A stretch of 6,086 bases of DNA from an uncultured Lachnospiraceae bacterium (GCA_947174725.1 CAMWKA010000115.1:1-6086); one strand, 5' to 3'; shown: positions 1 to 5,129, counted from the stretch's first letter. Made by a program: numbers and translations. Notes: generated by a model not told the origin, from the letters alone.

Positions 1-147
1 GGCTTCGCCTCTTTCTCCGCTTGCCCGCAGTGCCCTCGTTCGATTTCGCTTTGCTCCATCTCTCTCGCGGGCTTCGCCTCTTTCTCCGCTTGCCCGCAGT
101 GCCCTCGTTCGATTTCGCTTTGCTTCATCTCTCTCGCGGGCTTCGCC
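1..147. repeat. 69-bp tandem repeat, two full copies plus a partial third
   Basis: Copies begin at 1, 70 and 139 (the third is only about 9 bases before it diverges). The two full copies are almost identical; one clear difference is gctccatc against gcttcatc. The array very likely continues past the left edge. The unit carries GCGGGC (67-72) and GCCCGC (92-97), able to form a 6-bp stem around a 19-nt loop. The period is 23 codons and there is no stop codon in the same codon register on either strand. It may be an intergenic repeat family or the start of a repetitive gene read leftwards from the ATG at 161-159. It is not a CRISPR array because no variable spacers separate the copies. Confidence 0.85.
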
Positions 148-161
148 CTATGCTCGTTCAT
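1..161 (-). CDS. Possible partial ORF with 23-residue hydrophilic repeats (uncertain)
   Basis: From an ATG at 161-159 the minus strand is open for 53 codons to the window edge. It starts MNEHRAKPAREMKQSEIERG and then repeats a 23-residue, Glu/Lys/Arg/Gln-rich unit (KPARE, QSEIERGHCGQ, AEKEA). In its favour: a consensus promoter lies about 85 bp upstream (243-272) and the repeat period is a multiple of three. Against it: the Shine-Dalgarno is poor (a GGGCGGG about 10 nt away, inside a hairpin), the opposite strand is open in the same register, and GC-rich non-coding repeats readily give such spurious frames. No family is recognised. It could equally be a structured RNA or an inert repeat. Confidence 0.25.
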   Translation of the reverse strand, partial: MNEHRAKPAREMKQSEIERGHCGQAEKEAKPAREMEQSEIERGHCGQAEKEAK

Positions 162-210
162 GAAATCATATCCCGCCCGGAAGCAAGCTTCCGGCGGCAG
201 ATGATTTCAT
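160..210. repeat. Large two-part inverted repeat (hairpin)
   Basis: A perfect 10-bp outer arm (160-169 with 201-210) encloses an 8-bp inner arm, CCGGAAGC (177-184) with GCTTCCGG (187-194), around a 2-nt centre. The bases between the two arms pair partly. On the minus strand it would lie in the leader of any transcript from the promoter at 243-272, and its outer arm touches the ATG at 161-159. No T-tract follows on either strand, so it is not a standard intrinsic terminator. Confidence 0.8.
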
Positions 211-242
211 TCACTCGCGCACTGCTCATTGCTTTCGCGTAC

Positions 243-272
243 ATTATACAATCGAAAAACCCACAGTGTCAA
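243..272 (-). promoter_or_regulatory. Consensus sigma-A promoter reading leftwards
   Basis: On the minus strand, TTGACA (272-267) is followed by an 18-bp spacer and TATAAT (248-243). Both hexamers match the consensus exactly. A start site near 236 would give an RNA beginning with the hairpin at 160-210 and continuing into the 69-bp repeats. The -35 hexamer lies in the terminator hairpin of the symporter gene and the terminator T-tract lies in the spacer, so the two signals share sequence. Confidence 0.65.
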
Positions 273-296
273 CGTATTACGCCGACAAACTGTGGG
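254..296 (-). terminator. Intrinsic terminator of the symporter gene
   Basis: On the minus strand CCCACAGT (296-289) pairs with ACTGTGGG (267-260), with three further pairs (GTC/GAC) after a bulge, and is followed directly by TTTTTC (259-254). It starts about 30 bp past the symporter stop codon, as expected for a Rho-independent terminator. Confidence 0.85.
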
Positions 297-326
297 CTTT
301 AGTTATTAATATTTCTTTAAATATGC

Positions 327-1853
327 CTATACTTCTTCTTCCTGCAGCGACGTCTTCTTTGTCACCTGTACTTCTTCCTCATAACATGCAAATGCATGCT
401 CCACATCTTCCTTCTTCAGCTTCGGCGTAATCAGGCTGACAACCGGAACGATGATCAGTCCGCCGACCATAGCAATCGCACCACAGTTGATCGGAGAAGC
501 GATAAATTTTAAGTAGATATTAGATACGGTAAGCCCTACTGCAAAGATGAAATTGACCCACACAGCCAGCTTTGTGGTACCTTTCCAGAACAGACCGTAC
601 ATAAACGGCGCAAGAAACGCTCCTGCAAGCGCACCCCATGAGATACCCATGAGCTGTGCAATAAAATCAGGCGGATCAAGCGCAATGATAACAGAAATGA
701 CGATGAAGAAAACAATCAAAATTCTCATGGTCAGCAACTGTTTCTTTTCGTCTGACTTCTTCATCACAGTATCCATCAGGAAGTCCAACGTAAGCGTCGA
801 ACTGGAAGTCAATACCAGCGAGGAAAGCGTGGACATTGACGCGGAAAGAACCAGTACGATGACTACACCGATCAGGATATCGGGCAATGTATTTAACATT
901 GTAGGGATGACCATATCATACTTGACGCCCCCATCTACAACAATACCGGGCTGATCTCCAAACAATCTTCCGAATCCGCCCAGGAAATAACAGCCACCCG
1001 ATACTACAACCGCAAAGAAAGTTGACACGATCGTTCCTGTCTGAACCGCTTTCTCATTTTTAATGGCATAAAATTTCTGCACCATCTGCGGAAGTCCGAG
1101 CGTACCCAAAGAAGTCAGGATGATAACGCCTAAAAGATTCAAAGGATCCGGCCCAAAGAAAGAAGCATATACTCCCGGCACATCACTCTCAGCGCTTGTA
1201 ACATCGGCAAGTTTATGGATCGCTTCAATAAAACCTCCCTGTCCGCTAAGCACCGCCCCGATTACGCATACAATACCAACCAGCATGATAATACCCTGAA
1301 TAAAATCATTAATTGCTGTTGCCATATATCCGCCCAGAATAACATACACTGCCGTCAATACCGCCATTGCAATAACGCAGTATTTATAATCAATGTCAAA
1401 TGCCAGTCCAAACAGATTAGACAATCCGTTATATACAGATGCCGTGTAAGGGATCAAAAAGATAAAGATGATGATAGACGCAACAATCTTTAACGCACGG
1501 CTGCTATAACGCTTGCCGAAGAAATCCGGCATGGTCTTAGTATCTAAGTATCTTGTCATAACTCTGGTCCTACGACCTAACAATACCCATGCCAACAGGC
1601 TTCCGATTACCGCATTGCCCAGACCGATCCAGGTGCTTGCGATACCATATCTCCATCCAAACTGTCCGGCATATCCGACAAATACGACCGCCGAAAAATA
1701 GGATGTTCCATAAGCAAATGCCGTCAGCCACGGTCCCACACTTCGACCGCCCAAGACAAAACCATTGACATCTGTTGCATGCTTTCTGGAATACACGCCG
1801 ACAGCAACCATGACGCCAAAGAAAACAAGCAGTAACAAAATTTTGACTAACAT
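327..1853 (-). CDS. Sodium:solute symporter (SSS family, PutP-related), substrate unknown
   Basis: Membrane transporter of 508 residues that should couple uptake of a small solute to Na+ entry. About 13 hydrophobic helices are visible (roughly 3-22, 42-63, 71-92, 120-144, 156-178, 184-204, 240-259, 273-297, 319-345, 373-392, 397-422, 428-450, 455-475), the count typical of the family, and the length is close to E. coli PutP (502). LGGRSVGPWLTA (34-45) closely matches the PutP segment before helix 2. LGGYMATAINDFIQG (173-187) fits the SSS signature. A338, S341 and T342 in SASMSTLSS match the PutP Na2-site residues A337, S340 and T341. The position of PutP Asp55 is Tyr52, so proline should not be assumed. 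The tail is acidic and cytoplasmic. The ATG at 1853 is chosen for its AAGGAAG site; a TTG 28 codons upstream has none. Own promoter and terminator: a single-gene unit. Confidence 0.93.
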   Translation of the reverse strand: MLVKILLLLVFFGVMVAVGVYSRKHATDVNGFVLGGRSVGPWLTAFAYGTSYFSAVVFVGYAGQFGWRYGIASTWIGLGNAVIGSLLAWVLLGRRTRVMTRYLDTKTMPDFFGKRYSSRALKIVASIIIFIFLIPYTASVYNGLSNLFGLAFDIDYKYCVIAMAVLTAVYVILGGYMATAINDFIQGIIMLVGIVCVIGAVLSGQGGFIEAIHKLADVTSAESDVPGVYASFFGPDPLNLLGVIILTSLGTLGLPQMVQKFYAIKNEKAVQTGTIVSTFFAVVVSGGCYFLGGFGRLFGDQPGIVVDGGVKYDMVIPTMLNTLPDILIGVVIVLVLSASMSTLSSLVLTSSSTLTLDFLMDTVMKKSDEKKQLLTMRILIVFFIVISVIIALDPPDFIAQLMGISWGALAGAFLAPFMYGLFWKGTTKLAVWVNFIFAVGLTVSNIYLKFIASPINCGAIAMVGGLIIVPVVSLITPKLKKEDVEHAFACYEEEVQVTKKTSLQEEEV

Positions 1854-1859
1854 ATGATA

Positions 1860-1866
1860 CTTCCTT
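1860..1866 (-). promoter_or_regulatory. Ribosome binding site fixing the symporter start
   Basis: AAGGAAG on the minus strand lies 6 nt before the ATG at 1853-1851. It supports this start over the in-frame TTG at 1937, which has no comparable site. Confidence 0.8.
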
Positions 1867-1888
1867 TTCTTATTTATATATTTCCGCC

Positions 1889-1961
1889 CGGCAGGTCCTT
1901 CTGCCGACTTAATGCTTCCTCTAGGTATCGCCAGCAATATTACGCATACTTCTTTATTGCT
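1889..1961 (-). other. Two stem-loops in the symporter leader RNA
   Basis: Read on the minus strand, AGCAATA (1961-1955) pairs with TATTGCT (1939-1933) around a 15-nt loop, and CGGCAG (1906-1901) pairs with CTGCCG (1894-1889) around a 6-nt loop. Both lie in the roughly 130-nt leader between the promoter and the start codon. I recognise no riboswitch class and there is no U-tract, so a regulatory role is only possible. Confidence 0.35.
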
Positions 1962-1989
1962 TCAACGCATTAAAGTGCGGATAGTAAAA

Positions 1990-2018
1990 ATTATATGAGC
2001 ATACGCGCTTTTTGTCAA
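1990..2018 (-). promoter_or_regulatory. Perfect-consensus sigma-A promoter of the symporter gene
   Basis: On the minus strand, TTGACA (2018-2013), a 17-bp spacer and TATAAT (1995-1990). A start site near 1983 leaves a leader of about 130 nt before the ATG at 1853. Two CTTTTT tracts (plus strand, 2008-2013 and 2028-2033) with similar GC-rich flanks lie 20 bp apart around the -35 element and could be a regulator site, though this is weak. No terminator is visible between this promoter and the upstream gene. Confidence 0.85.
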
Positions 2019-2044
2019 TATCTACGCCTTTTTCCAATTTTCTA

Positions 2045-2443
2045 TTAACCCATATGCCTGATAATCTCCTCAAACGATGCCATCTCTTTCTTATGAAAAT
2101 GAAACTGATAACCGCTTAACTTTTGAATCCCGATTCCATACGTCACCTCTTTATTCAGGGTAACCAGTATATACACCTGCTTTGTCAGGAATTTACCACT
2201 TTCCTGTCTGCGCATATCCACCACATCTTCCGCGATATCCGTTGTCCAGATCCCCTGCCCGTTGTCCGCAATGATGCGTCGGTTTGTCATTGTGATACGA
2301 GAATCATCCGCGCCAAGCAGCCTTCCCGATTCCGTTGTAAAAGCCCACGGCTTTGCCGTAAATATGACCTTCTCCTCCGGCAGCAGGTTCACCTTAAATT
2401 TATTTTTGATTTCCGGCAGCATATCTAAATAATTGATATTCAT
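2045..2443 (-). CDS. Small soluble protein resembling a bacterial PH domain
   Basis: A protein of 132 residues with no signal peptide or membrane helix. The pattern is that of bacterial PH-like (bPH / GRAM-like) domains: a start such as LLPEEKVIFTAKPW (20-33), then a strand-turn-strand ITMTNRRIIADNGQGIW (50-66) in which 'T-N-R-R-I-I' matches the common 'lT.kRli' motif, further strands (88-116), and a final helix (117-131). Such domains often bind lipids or proteins, but the ligand here is unknown. The ATG at 2443 is chosen because GGGGTGAT ends 4 nt before it; an earlier in-frame start at 2482 lies inside the upstream gene. The gap to that gene is 5 nt, so the two are surely co-transcribed and probably translationally coupled. 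The assignment is from pattern only. Confidence 0.8.
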   Translation of the reverse strand: MNINYLDMLPEIKNKFKVNLLPEEKVIFTAKPWAFTTESGRLLGADDSRITMTNRRIIADNGQGIWTTDIAEDVVDMRRQESGKFLTKQVYILVTLNKEVTYGIGIQKLSGYQFHFHKKEMASFEEIIRHMG

Positions 2444-2447
2444 AAGA

Positions 2448-2455
2448 ATCACCCC
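2448..2455 (-). promoter_or_regulatory. Shine-Dalgarno overlapping the stop of the upstream gene
   Basis: GGGGTGAT on the minus strand contains the TGA stop (2451-2449) of the preceding gene and lies 4 nt before the ATG at 2443. Ribosomes ending the first gene are therefore delivered to the start of the second, a usual arrangement for translational coupling. Confidence 0.75.
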
Positions 2456-3102
2456 ATTTCTTTCCGGCGTTTGTCTGCACATTCCTGACTAAAGGCAATC
2501 ATCCGGTTAATATCATTCTTATAGATATCGTCCATACCATTTTCATAGTCAAACACGATGTCCAGCCGATGCTTCAACAGTTCTGTCTGCATAAATAGGA
2601 ACGCCTGCTGATTATTTTTTATCCGGAATCCATACCGTTTATGATCTCTGCCCGCAATTATCAGCGTCGTATCCTTGTGAATGGGAATCACTCCCTCTAT
2701 CTTGCTGGTCATAACCATGGTATATACCCACAATATATTTGCCATCGGCACAAGTTCCAGTCCGATTTTGATCCCGACAACCGCCTGACTGGTCACAAGC
2801 AGTCCGTCGCACATCGCACAGGAAGGCATTTCATGATTGATCATATGTAACTGCTGCGGGGAAAAAGGCTTCACAAGCTTTTTGGTTCGGATGCTTGCGA
2901 TCAGCCACAAGATGCCAAATAATATTGCCGGAAAAATCATCCCCAACATCGCAAGCGACAACCCAAACGGAAAATTGTCCAATACAAAGGTGGCAAATGC
3001 CAGGATAAAAATGAGCAGGCAGACAAAAAACGGTATCTTAAACTTCTTGACGCTCCTGCAATAATAGTGATACAAATTATCATAGTTTTTCAGCTGTTTC
3101 AT
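2449..3102 (-). CDS. Membrane protein with two N-terminal helices and a beta-rich cytoplasmic domain, function unknown
   Basis: A protein of 217 residues. A basic N-terminus is followed by two hydrophobic helices (about 23-42 and 46-71) joined by a short loop, then RTKK, which by the positive-inside rule puts both ends in the cytoplasm. The rest (80-217) alternates strands such as GLLVTSQAVVGIKIGLELVP (100-119) and NILWVYTMVM (122-131), then a helix of NNQQAFLFMQTELLKHR (163-179) and a charged tail. Strands closed by a helix suggest a PH-like fold, as in the next gene, but I cannot name a family with certainty. C95 and C98 form a CxxC-like pair of unknown meaning. The ATG at 3102 is preceded by GGGGAG at 8 nt; a TTG six codons upstream is less likely. 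First gene of a two-gene operon with promoter at 3136-3164. Confidence 0.82.
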   Translation of the reverse strand: MKQLKNYDNLYHYYCRSVKKFKIPFFVCLLIFILAFATFVLDNFPFGLSLAMLGMIFPAILFGILWLIASIRTKKLVKPFSPQQLHMINHEMPSCAMCDGLLVTSQAVVGIKIGLELVPMANILWVYTMVMTSKIEGVIPIHKDTTLIIAGRDHKRYGFRIKNNQQAFLFMQTELLKHRLDIVFDYENGMDDIYKNDINRMIAFSQECADKRRKEMG

Positions 3103-3110
3103 GAGAGACG

Positions 3111-3116
3111 CTCCCC
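3111..3116 (-). promoter_or_regulatory. Ribosome binding site fixing the start at 3102
   Basis: GGGGAG on the minus strand lies 8 nt before the ATG at 3102. The alternative TTG at 3120 would place this site inside the coding region. Confidence 0.7.
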
Positions 3117-3135
3117 GCAAAAAGTAATCGTCCTT

Positions 3136-3164
3136 ATCATACCCGAATCAAGTGTGCTTTTCAA
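3136..3164 (-). promoter_or_regulatory. Sigma-A promoter of the two-gene PH-like operon
   Basis: On the minus strand, TTGAAA (3164-3159), a 17-bp spacer and TATGAT (3141-3136): one mismatch from consensus in each hexamer. A start site near 3129 gives a leader of about 27 nt ending in the GGGGAG ribosome site. It separates this operon from the paralogue array upstream, although I see no convincing terminator after gene A. Confidence 0.75.
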
Positions 3165-3221
3165 GACGATTCCGATGTTCTTTCCATTTTTCTGACCACT
3201 CTGTCAAAAGGTAAGCCGGTC

Positions 3222-4145
3222 TTAAAAACTATCCTTTTCTAATTCATCCTTTAAGTCGATCCGTTCTTCCCAGCCTTCCCCAAAGATCTGGTTCGTCCAC
3301 TGTCCGTATGCCCATGTGGATTTTACGATGTCTATGGCATTGTGGGCATGTTCATCATAATAATACCTTTCCACATTTTCAGCAGACCCTCCGCTGATCC
3401 ACTCCAGACTTTTTATTCCGTCACATTCCATCCTGCCTAAGTACCCGTGACCTACATAAATATCATTATTTTCCTGATCATAAGTCCATTCCGCCGAAGA
3501 TTCCATTAGCATTTCCGTCTGTATTCCAATCTCTGTTCCTGACTGTGTTCCAATCGGTATTACAATCGGTGTTTCCGTCTGTATTTCAATCTGTGATTCC
3601 ATCCAATAATCAAGATTAAAATCCCTATAAACAAAGTCAACTTGGGCAAGTTCATTTATGATGCCGTCCAGATCACGGGACGACAGTCTTCCCCAATAAC
3701 ACTGTTCACATAGATCATCCCAAAGTCTGTTGTCCGAAAAATAGAAATACAAAAGATGCCTCCATTGCTCTTCTTTAGGATAATTATTCGCATAATAGGA
3801 ATCTATATTGTATCCCGAATAAACATCGCCATTTTCAAAAACAAATAGATAATTTTCTACAACTTCCCCATTTTTTATGATCGAATATCCTATTTCCACA
3901 AGAATTTTATCCCTGCCGACGCCTTGCCGCAACAGCATACGATCCACCGGTTCCATAACACATATCTCTTTTGTATAGTTATGGTACATCATGGCAAACG
4001 GGGAGTGATCTTCTTTGGACTGATACCGAGCTTTTGTATAGTTATGGCACGGCACAACAAACAGTGCAGACAGCGCCAGCAATACTACCAACGCCGCCGT
4101 TACTGTTATGATAATTCTTTTCTTCCCCCCTGCTTTCTTGGTCAT
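3222..4145 (-). CDS. Paralogue A: membrane-anchored protein of unknown family, with internal repeats
   Basis: A protein of 307 residues with a Lys-rich start (MTKKAGGKKR) and one hydrophobic segment (11-32), probably an uncleaved signal anchor with the rest outside the cell. Blocks shared with B and C are HNYTKEICVME (55-65), ENGDVYSGY (104-112), a 'W-D-x-L-x-E-Q-x-Y-W-G' region (142-152), DQENNDIY (223-230) and an identical C-terminal block (265-301) containing STWAYGQWTNQIFGEGW. It differs from them in three ways: an extra 21 residues from an N-terminal duplication (copies of HNYTK at 34 and 55), an expanded four-residue repeat linker (181-216), and a short end, ELEKDSF, in place of their hydrophobic tail. 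The ATG has AAGGAG at 7 nt. Cys33 follows V-V-P and is not a good lipobox. No known family is recognised; a surface or immunity-type role is only a guess. Confidence 0.85.
   Translation of the reverse strand: MTKKAGGKKRIIITVTAALVVLLALSALFVVPCHNYTKARYQSKEDHSPFAMMYHNYTKEICVMEPVDRMLLRQGVGRDKILVEIGYSIIKNGEVVENYLFVFENGDVYSGYNIDSYYANNYPKEEQWRHLLYFYFSDNRLWDDLCEQCYWGRLSSRDLDGIINELAQVDFVYRDFNLDYWMESQIEIQTETPIVIPIGTQSGTEIGIQTEMLMESSAEWTYDQENNDIYVGHGYLGRMECDGIKSLEWISGGSAENVERYYYDEHAHNAIDIVKSTWAYGQWTNQIFGEGWEERIDLKDELEKDSF
3501..3608 (-). repeat. 12-bp tandem repeat (about nine units) inside gene A
   Basis: Plus-strand units of 12 bp start at 3501, 3513, 3525, 3537, 3549, 3561, 3573, 3585 and 3597, with a loose consensus TYCNRTCNGTRT. 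The units at 3513 and 3573 are identical. In the protein they give imperfect four-residue repeats (EIQT, ETPI, VIPI, GTQS, GTEI, GIQT) at 181-216. Genes B and C have only about one related unit here (QSGTQ), so the linker has expanded in A, most simply by replication slippage. The frame is preserved because the unit is four codons. Confidence 0.8.
3968..4047 (-). repeat. 17-bp direct repeat 63 bp apart in the N-terminal coding part of gene A
   Basis: An identical 17-bp sequence, cttttgtatagttatgg, occurs at 3968-3984 and 4031-4047. The 63-bp offset equals 21 codons, so the protein carries HNYTK twice in frame. The sequence beside each copy (coding LFVVPCHNYTK and SPFAMMYHNYTK) is also related to the single copy in C (ALFAVLYHNYTK). 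This indicates an in-frame tandem duplication unique to A, later diverged. Confidence 0.8.
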
Positions 4146-4234
4146 CCAGATACTCCTTTATTAGATTTCTTTTTGCATCTCAAAACGGTAAAAGCTAAAG
4201 TCATAATTATCTGATATGATGATATGGAAATATT
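4146..4234. repeat. 89-bp repeat upstream of gene A, matching 5998-6086
   Basis: The 89 bp upstream of gene A match those upstream of gene C at a constant offset of 1852 bp, with four mismatches. The repeat contains the ribosome binding site and the last codons of an upstream reading frame. It continues to the window edge, so its true length is unknown. Confidence 0.9.
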
Positions 4235-4370
4235 TCGGCTCTGCATCAGGCAGCGTAACCTCCACCGTATAACTCTTTACGAAAACAATGACAAAATACT
4301 TTCCCAAACAAAATTCCAATAAAGCATCAATTGCTGAATGGCGCTTCTTTTCCTTTCTACCACTTCCATT
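4161..4370 (-). pseudogene. 3' fragment of an upstream-type gene, fused to the end of gene B
   Basis: This minus-strand frame is open for 69 codons before TAA at 4163-4161 but has no usable start. Its translation looks protein-like: AIDALLEFCLGKYFVIVFVK, then YTVEVTLPDAEPKYFHIIIS, then DNYDFSFYRFEMQKEI. The last part is the same protein end that closes the gene at the right window edge (6025-6086), in the same frame. The first 94 bp overlap the end of gene B in another frame, so the tail of B appears to be this gene read out of frame. The fragment stops just before the ribosome site of gene A, as the intact gene does before gene C. I infer a partner gene lost here by rearrangement. The alternative is a chance open frame, but the matching end makes that unlikely. 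Confidence 0.6.
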
Positions 4371-5116
4371 TCATCCTTCAGGTCGATCCGTTCCTCCCAG
4401 CCTTCCCCGAAGATCTGGTTCGTCCACTGTCCGTATGCCCATGTAGATTTTACGATGTCTATAGCATTGTGGGCATGTTCATTGTAAAGATAGCGAGTCA
4501 TCTCATCAACATACCCGCTGCTGATCCACTTCAGACCTTCTGTTCCATTTCTTTTCATCCTGCCTTTATACCTATGATACCAATAAATATCATTATTTTC
4601 CTGATCATATGTCTGTTCTCCTTGTGTTCCCGACTGGGGTTCGGGCATAACATTCATCTCACGATAATAACCATCAAAGTTATCCACTTGGGAGAGTTCA
4701 CTTATAATACCGTCCAGATCACGGGGCGACAGCCTCCCCCAGTAACACTGTTCATATAGATAATCCCAGTACCTATCGTCCATGTTAGCATAATACCCAC
4801 TCCTCTCCATTTGTTCTTGATTATCAGAATCATGCACATAAGAGTAATTGATACAATAAGCCGAATAGATGTCTCCATTTTCTAAAATATATAAATAATT
4901 TTCAACATCTTCCCCTCCCGTAATAATCGAATACTGCATTTCCACAAGGATGTTATCCATGCTGACGCCTTCCCGCTGCCCCATATGTTCCACCTGTTCC
5001 ATGACGCATATCTCCTTGGTATAGTTATGATATAGCACGACAAACAGCGCAGATAGTACCACCAGCGCCGCTACTGTTATAATAACTCTTTTCTTCCCCC
5101 CTGCTTTCTTGGCCAT
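4277..5116 (-). CDS. Paralogue B: membrane-anchored protein of unknown family
   Basis: A protein of 279 residues with a basic start (MAKKAGGKKR) and one hydrophobic segment (11-28), then a domain expected outside the cell and rich in Tyr and Trp. It shares with C a nearly identical stretch at 30-60 (HNYTKEICVMEQVEHMGQRE and on), YYANMDDRYWDYL (108-120), EQCYWGRLSPRDLDGII (122-138), a linker with PQSGTQGEQ (160-168) and the common C-terminal block (213-249). Residues 178-211 differ strongly among A, B and C. The tail (about 255-279) is hydrophobic (LMLYWNFVWESILSLFS) and seems to be another gene read in a shifted frame. The ATG at 5116 has GAGGAG at 7 nt; a TTG 27 codons upstream overlaps gene C and lacks a site. 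The gap to C is 41 bp, so B and C are probably one transcript. Function unknown. Confidence 0.85.
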   Translation of the reverse strand: MAKKAGGKKRVIITVAALVVLSALFVVLYHNYTKEICVMEQVEHMGQREGVSMDNILVEMQYSIITGGEDVENYLYILENGDIYSAYCINYSYVHDSDNQEQMERSGYYANMDDRYWDYLYEQCYWGRLSPRDLDGIISELSQVDNFDGYYREMNVMPEPQSGTQGEQTYDQENNDIYWYHRYKGRMKRNGTEGLKWISSGYVDEMTRYLYNEHAHNAIDIVKSTWAYGQWTNQIFGEGWEERIDLKDEMEVVERKRSAIQQLMLYWNFVWESILSLFS

Positions 5117-5123
5117 ACAGACA

Positions 5124-5129
5124 CTCCTC
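5124..5129 (-). promoter_or_regulatory. Ribosome binding site fixing the start of gene B
   Basis: GAGGAG on the minus strand lies 7 nt before the ATG at 5116. The same spacing is seen for AAGGAG before genes A (4153-4158) and C (6005-6010), which supports ATG 5116 over the longer TTG-started frame. Confidence 0.8.

Noticed and set aside
1..147. CRISPR array
   Set aside because: The repeats are directly adjacent 69-bp units with no unique spacers.
21..302. Plus-strand ORF across the repeats and the hairpin
   Set aside because: It has no ribosome site, runs through the symporter terminator, and is the register-matched complement of the minus-strand repeat frame.
547..954. Plus-strand ORFs opposite the symporter and the paralogues (e.g. 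547-954, 4331-4759, 5209-5637)
   Set aside because: They lie antisense to well-supported genes, lack ribosome sites, and the two in B and C resemble each other only because the genes do.
1854..1937. 28-residue N-terminal extension of the symporter from a TTG at 1937
   Set aside because: There is no ribosome site before the TTG and the extension is polar. The ATG at 1853 has AAGGAAG at 6 nt and starts directly at helix 1.
1921..1947. Leader mini-ORF MRNIAGDT in the symporter leader
   Set aside because: The purine-rich run ends one base from the ATG, too close to serve as a ribosome site, and no regulatory pattern of codons is seen.
3165..3221. Terminator after gene A
   Set aside because: Only short weak pairings (GACC/GGTC) are possible, and an A-rich rather than T-rich stretch follows on the minus strand.
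4047..4049. Cys33 of paralogue A as a lipoprotein attachment site
   Set aside because: The preceding residues V-V-P do not fit a lipobox, and B and C have no cysteine there.
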